Assembly: GCA_050114795.1 (NCBI GenBank)
Contig: JASFRS010000137.1
Coordinates: forward strand, 1 to 6,705
Direction: 5' to 3'
DNA length: 6,705 nt
Source: JASFRS01 sp050114795
Lineage (GTDB): Bacteria > Pseudomonadota > Alphaproteobacteria > Sphingomonadales > CAKZYD01
Shown here in pieces: positions 1 to 5,189 of this stretch; the first letter of the stretch is position 1, and every line of letters starts with the position of its first letter. The translations under genes were made by a program, and so were the position numbers. Under the pieces are notes generated by a model. That model was not told the DNA's origin. It saw only the letters and a program-made list of their open reading frames with translations, and made no database searches.

Positions 1-200
1 AAAGTCGCCATGCCGATTCGACTAGTGCTAAAAAGTTCAGAGTATTCTTGGATTCCGTATAAGCGGGCTACAATATTAACACATATAATATAGCTCACCG
101 CTATTGCGGCGAGAAGCAACATACGCTGCCCGTCTTTTGTTGTTGGCGTTAAAGATTTTAAAATCGAATTTGAAGACTCGGAGTTTACAATATTTGTCAT
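1..200 (-). CDS. N-terminal fragment of a membrane protein, possibly a PAP2-family paralogue of the next gene
   Basis: An open frame starts with ATG at 200 on the minus strand and runs to the left edge without a stop (66 complete codons), so only the N-terminus is visible. It begins with a polar stretch of about 26 residues (MTNIVNSESS...), followed by one likely membrane segment at residues 27-46 (MLLLAAIAVSYIICVNIVAR). A G-rich tract (GGGG, 206-209) five bases before the ATG could act as ribosome binding site. The gene lies 63 bp downstream of the PAP2-like gene on the same strand with no terminator between them, so co-transcription is likely. By hand, residues 23-67 align without gaps to residues 13-57 of that neighbour, with 13 identities in 45 positions (shared R-x-LLLA, Y, V, A, G and S-x-S). 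This suggests but does not prove a tandem duplicate. No catalytic motif lies within the window, so the function is unassigned. Confidence 0.7.
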   Translation of the reverse strand, partial: MTNIVNSESSNSILKSLTPTTKDGQRMLLLAAIAVSYIICVNIVARLYGIQEYSELFSTSRIGMAT

Positions 201-263
201 TTTAGCCCCGCCCTGAAACCATAAATAGAAAGCAGAGAATGACGTGTGTATCTAAACTTATGG

Positions 264-1364
264 TTAATTTTTAACTACAACTGGGCTTAAGTTCACATCT
301 TCGGGTGACCATTTTTTCGACACAGCCAAACCGACAAATTTCCAGATAGCGATAGTTGCAAGAATAGAAACATAGCCATCTATTGCGTAGTGCCAGCCCA
401 GATGAACGGATCCGATTTGAATCAGTGCGGCATATAGTGATAGCGCTAGCCCCAGCTTTTTGTTCACACGCCAAGCTCCCAATGCCATGAGCGTGGCGAT
501 TGATACGTGCATGCTGGGCATAGCTGAAATGCCACCTCCTAATAGAGCCCCATTAGAGCTATAGACGCGCCACAACATGTCCTGAATCTCAAGTGTCAGC
601 ATCGAAACGCCAAAACGATCTTCAAGACTGGCATTTATGTCCTGTAGGCGTTCCAAAAGGGGCGCATAAACTGCGGTATCACCTGTGACGTTTCCATAAT
701 AAACCGGCCCTGCAGATGACATGAGTGCAGCGCCAAGAGACCCGATAAGGATCCAACACAGACAGAAACTCAATAAGTACTGCTGCCGGAGCGCGTTGTT
801 GTGGGTGGCCAAAAGAACAGCGCAAATGCTTAGCCACATGAAGCCGAACCACATATTATAAAGCCAGTTTAGACCATAAGTGGCGATATCGGACCCGAAG
901 ATCGCATGGGTGATGCGCCAAGGGTCCATGCCAAAATGAAGCTTCTGGTCCAAAACATAGAAGCTGTGGTCAAAGCTAAAGGGGAAAAGTTGCGGGAATA
1001 AAGCTTTAAATGTGGTGAATGCCGCAACGAGCACTGAAATCATTACAAGGGGTAACACATAAGCAAACGCCCCACCATTTTGTGTGAGATGGGTTTTAAA
1101 AAAAGCTTTGAAGTGAGTGAGGCGATTTTCTGGCTGTTCAACTCGTTCGCTTCTTGCCCAAAAGGCAAGCGCAATGCAAATCGTGCCAGCCCCTAAGGTA
1201 AAGGCAATCGGCCCTGATGAGCTTAAGAGTGTATAGCGGTGGCTTAAACCGAGGTGAGATGCAAAGAGATAAACAGCTAAAGAATAGACACAGCACAATA
1301 AAGCCAGGAGCAGGTCGCGCCTTGCCTGTTTGGTAAAATTATCTGAGATGAATATTTTAAACAT
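264..1364 (-). CDS. PAP2/AUR1-like integral membrane phosphatase or phosphotransferase (366 aa)
   Basis: This is a polytopic inner-membrane protein with about seven or eight hydrophobic segments (roughly residues 17-40, 51-70, 100-123, 167-186, 197-216, 284-299 and 303-348). The PAP2 active-site motifs sit in the C-terminal third: A-M-P-S-M-H at 281-286 (motif C2) and H-Y-A-I-D at 325-329 (motif C3, HxxxD). Together with SAGPVYYG at 217-224, these resemble the AUR1/inositol-phosphorylceramide-synthase-like branch (PAP2_3) more than soluble acid phosphatases. The family transfers or removes phosphate-linked groups on lipids via a phospho-histidine; the substrate here is unknown. The frame stays open to a start at 1424, but that would put a perfect terminator hairpin inside the coding region and overlap the end of the pilin gene. 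ATG at 1364, preceded by GAG at 1372-1374 and opening with MFKIF, is therefore preferred. Immediately upstream is flp; downstream is a possible paralogue. Confidence 0.85.
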   Translation of the reverse strand: MFKIFISDNFTKQARRDLLLALLCCVYSLAVYLFASHLGLSHRYTLLSSSGPIAFTLGAGTICIALAFWARSERVEQPENRLTHFKAFFKTHLTQNGGAFAYVLPLVMISVLVAAFTTFKALFPQLFPFSFDHSFYVLDQKLHFGMDPWRITHAIFGSDIATYGLNWLYNMWFGFMWLSICAVLLATHNNALRQQYLLSFCLCWILIGSLGAALMSSAGPVYYGNVTGDTAVYAPLLERLQDINASLEDRFGVSMLTLEIQDMLWRVYSSNGALLGGGISAMPSMHVSIATLMALGAWRVNKKLGLALSLYAALIQIGSVHLGWHYAIDGYVSILATIAIWKFVGLAVSKKWSPEDVNLSPVVVKN

Positions 1365-1374
1365 ATGCGATCTC

Positions 1375-1407
1375 AAAAAAACGGCGGCCGTAAAGCCGCC
1401 GTTTTTT
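1375..1407 (-). terminator. Rho-independent terminator after flp, symmetrical on both strands
   Basis: An 8-bp perfect GC-rich stem (ACGGCGGC at 1381-1388 paired with GCCGCCGT at 1395-1402) encloses a 6-base loop. It is flanked by six A on one side (1375-1380) and six T on the other (1402-1407). Because both flanks are present, it can work in either direction. On the minus strand it starts about 23 bases after the flp stop codon and ends about 10 bases before the preferred ATG of the PAP2-like gene. Most flp transcripts should therefore stop here, and the PAP2 gene would depend on read-through or its own promoter. It also argues against the longer PAP2 reading frame starting at 1424. Confidence 0.9.
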
Positions 1408-1429
1408 GTTTCTTGCTCACGCAAAGGCC

Positions 1430-1606
1430 TTAGGGACCATTTGCCGCGTCGAGTTCAGTTGCGACTTCTGTAAATGTTGCGGTCAACTGAGAACCGACTG
1501 AAGTCAGAGCTGTAATAGCTGCGATTGCGACAAGGGCTGCGATCAAACCATATTCAATTGCTGTTGCGCCTTCTTCGTCGCGGATGAACCTACGTACCAA
1601 GGTCAT
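1430..1606 (-). CDS. Flp/Fap-type type IVb prepilin subunit (58 aa)
   Basis: This short gene reads MTLVRRFIRDEEG followed by ATAIEYGLIAALVAIAAI, the hallmark of Flp pilins. It has a short basic leader, a Gly-Ala cleavage point for a CpaA/TadV-type prepilin peptidase after residue 13, Glu at mature position 5 followed by Tyr, and one hydrophobic helix. The mature product would be 45 residues and would polymerise outside the cell into Tad/Flp pili used for surface attachment. Start choice is firm: a strong AGGAG (1614-1618) lies 7 bases before the ATG, and a terminator follows the stop. No secretion or assembly genes (cpa/tad/rcp) appear in the window, so this is an orphan subunit relative to its visible neighbours. 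It may serve a Tad machine elsewhere in the genome. It is the probable pilA/flp counterpart of Caulobacter-like bacteria, but the exact orthologue cannot be fixed. Confidence 0.93.
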   Translation of the reverse strand: MTLVRRFIRDEEGATAIEYGLIAALVAIAAITALTSVGSQLTATFTEVATELDAANGP

Positions 1607-1895
1607 TCCGTTTCTCCTGTTTTATTTCCAAGCCTTCTTCCAAATTGGCAGCCCTTTTTCACAAGGCCGTCCTGACCCTTATTAAGACGGGTGGAGTGAA
1701 TAAATTCTTAACATCAGATAGGGTTTTGGGGTTTATTTTATAACAATTTTATCAACCCTAAGTCGTTGAAAACATAGATAATTAAAAGTTAATGAGGCGG
1801 TTTTCCTTGTGTTTATAGGGCCTTAGTCCCTTGCGCCAGACTTCGCAATCGTGTAACCGCGCTTACCAAAATCTCTAAAATGAGAAGTTTTTTAT
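1607..1895. other. Divergent intergenic region between flp and mutT
   Basis: These 289 bases hold no convincing gene. The middle (about 1700-1795) is markedly AT-rich and must carry promoters for flp on the minus strand and mutT on the plus strand, but I cannot pick out a convincing -35/-10 pair on either strand. TTAA tetramers occur at 1682, 1708, 1782 and 1789, but none has the 7-base spacing of a full CtrA site. A short inverted repeat, TTGCG (1831-1835) and CGCAA (1844-1848), lies about 50 bases before mutT and could be an operator. The leader of flp, if transcription starts in the AT-rich part, would be roughly 100 bases or longer. Confidence 0.5.
1614..1618 (-). promoter_or_regulatory. 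Strong Shine-Dalgarno site of the flp pilin gene
   Basis: AGGAG read on the minus strand, 7 bases before the ATG at 1606. It is the best ribosome binding site in the window, which fits a highly expressed structural subunit and settles the start of this very short gene. Confidence 0.85.
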
Positions 1896-2342
1896 ATGAA
1901 TGAAGATGTTGCTGCTTTGCGTCGAGGCCGTTTGGCGAAAGCTCAGGACGTGATTCTTGTTGCCGCTGTCGCCTTGATAGATGGAGACGGGCGGCTGCTG
2001 ATTGCGCGTCGACCTGAGGGTAAGTCCATGGCAGGCCTTTGGGAATTTCCCGGGGGTAAAGTTGAAGCGGATGAAACGCCTGAAGCGGCCCTTGTGCGGG
2101 AATTGCGTGAAGAACTGGGAATTGAAGCTTGTCTAGAATGCATGCAGCCCTTCACATTTGCATCGCACAGCTATCCGGACTTTCATCTTTTAATGCCTTT
2201 ATTCTTGTGCCGACGCTGGGAAGGTGTTCCCCAACCGCGAGAGGGGCAGGAGCTAAAATGGATATTTGCCTCACGACTCGATGACTTCGATATGCCGCCA
2301 GCGGATCGCCCGTTGATCGCAATGCTTAAAGATTATCTTTAA
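1896..2342 (+). CDS. mutT: MutT-type Nudix hydrolase, 8-oxo-dGTP pyrophosphohydrolase
   Basis: A 148-residue Nudix protein. The complete Nudix box GX5EX7REUXEEXGU is present at residues 54-76 (G54, E60, R68, E69, E72, E73, G75), giving the metal-binding helix. Just before it, the stretch from A46 to P52 (AGLWEFP) matches the MutT/YjgE-like branch that hydrolyses oxidised nucleoside triphosphates such as 8-oxo-dGTP to the monophosphate, preventing A:T to C:G transversions. It acts in the cytoplasm and needs Mg2+. It carries about 17 more N-terminal residues than E. coli MutT (129 aa); a weak GAGAAG (1882-1887) lies 8 bases before the ATG. Its stop codon overlaps that of the convergent methyltransferase-like gene by 4 bp. 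The gene stands alone on its strand and was probably transcribed from the intergenic region to its left. The exact preferred nucleotide cannot be read from sequence. Confidence 0.9.
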   Translation: MNEDVAALRRGRLAKAQDVILVAAVALIDGDGRLLIARRPEGKSMAGLWEFPGGKVEADETPEAALVRELREELGIEACLECMQPFTFASHSYPDFHLLMPLFLCRRWEGVPQPREGQELKWIFASRLDDFDMPPADRPLIAMLKDYL

Positions 2343-3202
2343 AGCTTTTGCTCACGTGTATTGAGCGCGTCAGCCAAGCGCACCTTGGCGCTTCCTGGGC
2401 GTTTGGGACGTGGTTGACCGGGTGCTGGGGCCCAGCCCGTTAGAAAGCTGATGTTGAATTGGGCTGAAACCCGGCCATCATCTCCACTATATGCTTGGGC
2501 ATAAGACTCGGCAGCGGTGAAAAAGACTGAACGGCTGCTCAATCCTTTATGCCTGGTCACTAATGCATTGCTTTCGCCCATTTTGCGTAAATCCTGCATA
2601 AGGTGAAAGGCGCTTTGATAGCGAATCGAAATCTTGTCCTGATCTGCAACCGGCATTGCAAACCCAGCGCGCTGCAATAATCCGCCCAAGTCGCGCACAT
2701 CCGCGAAGGGGGCAATATGGGGGCTGGTGCCATGGTCTAGCGCTGCCTCCGCCTCAAGCAGACAAGACTTCAGCTCCGCCAATGTGCCTGAACTGAAAAG
2801 CGCAGCCATGAACAACCCATCGGCCTTCAAGGCGCGATTGAATTGGATAAGTGCGCCCGGCAGGTCATTCACCCAATGAAGATCAAGCAGGCTTATGATC
2901 AAGTCAAAACTATCGTCCTTGAAAGGCAGTATTTCTTCATCAAGCACAAGTCGACTTGTGCCACGCCGGTGAAGTGAATGGGCTTCTACGACGTGGGCAT
3001 CAGGGAATGAAACGCTGCCCGGTGCACCGATGATCAATATGTTTTGAAACTGTCGACTGACCTCCAGCAAACGGTCCTGTATCCTGTCCCAAATCTCAAG
3101 GCGCAGAAAATCGCCGTCCGGGTCCATTTTGAGGGCGCGTTCGCGGGCGCGCCCAACCTGTTTTCTATCAAATAAAATTACCGGGTCAGTCATGGCGCGC
3201 AC
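2339..3202 (-). CDS. BioC/NDUFAF5-like class I methyltransferase-fold protein with degenerate SAM motif
   Basis: A 287-residue protein that I recognise by motif as the bacterial relative of NDUFAF5, a mitochondrial complex I assembly factor reported to hydroxylate an arginine of the NDUFS7 subunit. Shared landmarks are FDR near the N-terminus (residues 11-13), DLHWVNDLPGAL (107-118), LKADG (125-129), SPHIAPFADVRDLG (160-173), MGESNA (208-213) and a C-terminal FLTGW (253-257) before a Pro-rich stretch ending GSAKV. Motif I, normally GxGxG, reads I-I-G-A-P-G-S (57-63), and the segment from there to LPF (92-94) is shorter than in the human protein as I recall it. SAM binding may thus be altered. 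The start is GTG at 3202 (AAAGG at 3207-3211) or ATG at 3193. It is divergent from comF (45 bp apart) and convergent with mutT. A BioC-like biotin role is less likely because no bio genes are nearby. Confidence 0.82.
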   Translation of the reverse strand: MRAMTDPVILFDRKQVGRARERALKMDPDGDFLRLEIWDRIQDRLLEVSRQFQNILIIGAPGSVSFPDAHVVEAHSLHRRGTSRLVLDEEILPFKDDSFDLIISLLDLHWVNDLPGALIQFNRALKADGLFMAALFSSGTLAELKSCLLEAEAALDHGTSPHIAPFADVRDLGGLLQRAGFAMPVADQDKISIRYQSAFHLMQDLRKMGESNALVTRHKGLSSRSVFFTAAESYAQAYSGDDGRVSAQFNISFLTGWAPAPGQPRPKRPGSAKVRLADALNTREQKL

Positions 3203-3247
3203 TATGCCTTTAAGCTGTACGTAGGAAAAGGGGGGAATTCAGGTTAT

Positions 3248-4033
3248 ATGACGTATATGTATATAAAAGAGAGACTCGGGCAGTTGTTGAACCCTTTAAG
3301 TGTCGCTGCGCGCATGTCCTTGGATATGGTTCTGCCGCCACGCTGCTTTGCCTGTGGGGAATCAATAACAGTTCAAGGGCATCTCTGCGCATCCTGCTGG
3401 TCGGGGTTGAATTTTATAACAAACCCTCAGTGTTCAACCTGCGGACTACCCTTCGAATTTGAAAGCATTGGTGAAGGTGAATGTGGAGCATGCCTTTCAA
3501 GGCCTCCCGCTTATGATCATGCACGCTCAGCGCTTTATTATGATGATGGCTGTCGCTCTTTGATTCTTGGATTAAAGCATGGAGATAGAACGGCATTGGC
3601 TCAAACCTTTGCCCAATGGATGGCGCGTGTCGCTGTTGACCTCGTTGAGGATGATACGATTGTGATACCGGTACCGCTCCATCGCTGGCGCCTTTTGTCG
3701 CGTCGTTATAATCAATCTGCATTAATGGCGGTGCAATTAGCGAAGCTTCTCAAACGACCTCACACGCTGGAGGGGGTGTATCGAAAAAAGCCGACACCCA
3801 GTCAGGGCGGTTTGTCCGCATCGGAAAGGCGTGCAAATGTAAAGACCGCCTTTGCCCTACGTGCCAACGCATTACCTGTTTTGGTGGGGCGATCGATTTT
3901 ACTGGTTGATGATGTATTCACCACTGGTGCGACGGTAGAGGCCTGTGCGAAAACTTTGAAGTCTGCTCACGTACGCAATGTCAAAGTTGTGACTGCTGCG
4001 CGGGTTGTAACGCCTCAAATTCAAGTTATATAG
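3248..4033 (+). CDS. comF: ComF-family phosphoribosyltransferase-like protein
   Basis: A 261-residue ComF/GntX protein. The N-terminal part carries a double zinc finger: C33-x2-C36, C47-x2-C50, C62-x2-C65 and C79-x2-C82. The C-terminal part is a type I phosphoribosyltransferase domain with the conserved RRYNQS (152-157) and the PRPP-binding loop ILLVDDVFTTGAT (217-229). In naturally competent bacteria ComF is a cytoplasmic protein needed for DNA uptake and handling of incoming single strands; in most alphaproteobacteria its role is not established and no competence genes lie here. ATG at 3248 is used. A second in-frame ATG at 3257 is equally possible, with a purine-rich tract (AGGAAAAGGGGGG, 3223-3235) somewhat upstream. 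It is the first gene of the plus-strand cluster with grxC 32 bp downstream, and its promoter must lie in the 45 bp shared with the divergent neighbour or inside that neighbour. Confidence 0.9.
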   Translation: MTYMYIKERLGQLLNPLSVAARMSLDMVLPPRCFACGESITVQGHLCASCWSGLNFITNPQCSTCGLPFEFESIGEGECGACLSRPPAYDHARSALYYDDGCRSLILGLKHGDRTALAQTFAQWMARVAVDLVEDDTIVIPVPLHRWRLLSRRYNQSALMAVQLAKLLKRPHTLEGVYRKKPTPSQGGLSASERRANVKTAFALRANALPVLVGRSILLVDDVFTTGATVEACAKTLKSAHVRNVKVVTAARVVTPQIQVI

Positions 4034-4065
4034 GTCGACAAATCGAAATTGCGGGAAAATACAAA

Positions 4066-4323
4066 GTGTCTAACGTCACGATTTATACAACAATGACCTG
4101 CCCTTATTGCTTTCGGGCGAAACGCCTGTTGCAGCAAAAAGGTGTGAAATATAAAGAGATTGATGTCACGATGAGCCCAGCAAAACGCTCTGAAATGACG
4201 CAAAAGGCACGCGGTAGCCGCACCGTGCCGCAGATTTTCATTGGAAAACACCATGTTGGTGGCAGCGATGACCTCTATGCTCTAGAGCGTGCTGGTAAAT
4301 TGGATGCTTTGTTAAAAGTATAA
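4066..4323 (+). CDS. grxC: Glutaredoxin 3 (GrxC-type, dithiol)
   Basis: A full-length 85-residue glutaredoxin. The active site C12-P13-Y14-C15 gives a dithiol enzyme able to reduce disulfides and glutathionylated proteins with electrons from glutathione. The cis-proline motif T53-V54-P55 and the glutathione-contacting G65-G66-S67-D68 are intact, as is the beta-strand NVTIYTTMTCPYC at the start. Translation begins at GTG (4066). No usable ATG precedes the first strand, so GTG is required; a weak GGGA (4053-4056) is 9 bases upstream. It sits between comF and a NIT1-like amidase whose proposed substrate is damaged glutathione, so the pair shares glutathione as a theme. Confidence 0.95.
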   Translation: MSNVTIYTTMTCPYCFRAKRLLQQKGVKYKEIDVTMSPAKRSEMTQKARGSRTVPQIFIGKHHVGGSDDLYALERAGKLDALLKV

Positions 4324-4347
4324 GATATTTTTCTGGGGGCCTGCAAA

Positions 4348-5178
4348 ATGACTAACCTGCGCTTGAGCTTAGTGCAGATGACTTCAGGCGATGATGTTGA
4401 TCAAAACATCGCCCAGGCCCGTCAGTGGATTGAAAAGGCTGTGAATGATGGGGCGCAAATGATTGCGACTCCTGAAATGACTAGCCTTTTGACGACCGAC
4501 CGTCATTATCTACTATCCCATATAAGTGAGGAGGGGCAGGACAAGGCTCTGCACGCCTTTTGTGAAATGGCGCGTGAGTATAATATCTGGATCCTCATAG
4601 GTTCACTGCCTATTTTCGTGAGTGAAGGCAAAGTCGCAAACAGAAGTTTTTTCCTGAATCCGTCGGGCGAGATCCTTGCCCGTTATGATAAAATTCACAT
4701 GTTTGATGTGGATTTGCCTGGCGGTGAAAGCTACCGAGAATCTAATCTTTATGTGCCTGGGGATAAGGCTATTGTCGCTGATACGCCATGGGGCGGTTTA
4801 GGGCTGAGTGTCTGTTATGACTTACGCTTTCCCCATCTTTATCGCGCGCTTGTGCAGGCCGGTGCGAGCTTTCTAGCTGTGCCTGCGGCCTTTACACGGC
4901 CAACTGGTGAGGCGCATTGGCATGTGCTTTTGAGGGCGCGGGCAATTGAAACCGGGTCTTTCGTATTTGCACCTGCACAATGCGGTGATCACGGCGGTGG
5001 GCGGAAGACCTATGGCCACAGTCTTATTATTGACCCCTGGGGCGAAATCCTGGCGGAAGGTGACGAGAAACCAGGAATTGTGAGCGCAGAGCTTGATTTT
5101 TCCAGGGTAAATGAGGTACGCGAACGTCTACCATCAATTCGCTTGGAACAGCCATTTGTGCTGCCAGGCAAAGCCTGA
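4348..5178 (+). CDS. Carbon-nitrogen hydrolase, NIT1-like deaminated-glutathione amidase
   Basis: A 276-residue nitrilase-superfamily amidase. The catalytic triad is visible: E43 (TPEMTSL), K115 (RYDKIHMFDVD) and C156 (SVCYDLRFP). Long stretches match the NIT1/Nit branch: ARYDKIHMFDVDLPGG (111-126), VCYDLRFPHLYRALVQAGA (155-173), FTRPTGEAHWHVLLRARAIE (182-201) and YGHSLIIDPWGEILA (222-236). NIT1-type enzymes hydrolyse deaminated glutathione, formed when transaminases act on glutathione, to 2-oxoglutarate and Cys-Gly; this is a metabolite-repair reaction in the cytoplasm. Substrate assignment here is by family and by the adjacent glutaredoxin, and a broader omega-amidase activity cannot be excluded. 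A GGGGG tract (4335-4339) lies 8 bases before the ATG. The gene is 24 bp after grxC and 11 bp before the DUF1178 gene. Confidence 0.88.
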   Translation: MTNLRLSLVQMTSGDDVDQNIAQARQWIEKAVNDGAQMIATPEMTSLLTTDRHYLLSHISEEGQDKALHAFCEMAREYNIWILIGSLPIFVSEGKVANRSFFLNPSGEILARYDKIHMFDVDLPGGESYRESNLYVPGDKAIVADTPWGGLGLSVCYDLRFPHLYRALVQAGASFLAVPAAFTRPTGEAHWHVLLRARAIETGSFVFAPAQCGDHGGGRKTYGHSLIIDPWGEILAEGDEKPGIVSAELDFSRVNEVRERLPSIRLEQPFVLPGKA

Positions 5179-5189
5179 GATAATAAGGC

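Noticed and set aside
1365..1424. 20-codon N-terminal extension of the PAP2-like frame, starting MREQETKNGG
   Set aside because: It runs through a perfect terminator hairpin and T run belonging to the flp gene, and a better placed ATG with a weak ribosome site exists at 1364.
1640..1648. Small symmetric element CCAAATTGG in the flp leader
   Set aside because: Nine bases with four-base arms is too short to claim as an operator.
1682..1792. Several TTAA tetramers upstream of flp, suggestive of CtrA control as for Caulobacter pilA
   Set aside because: None are paired with 7-base spacing (gaps seen are 22 and 3 bases), and the region is AT-rich, so half-sites are expected by chance.
1792..1818. 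Eight-codon plus-strand mini-frame (MRRFSLCL) upstream of mutT
   Set aside because: No ribosome binding site, arbitrary length and no sign of a leader-peptide attenuator.
3414..3722. 102-codon minus-strand frame opposite comF
   Set aside because: It lies wholly inside the well supported comF gene, has low-complexity His/Gln-rich content and no family resemblance.
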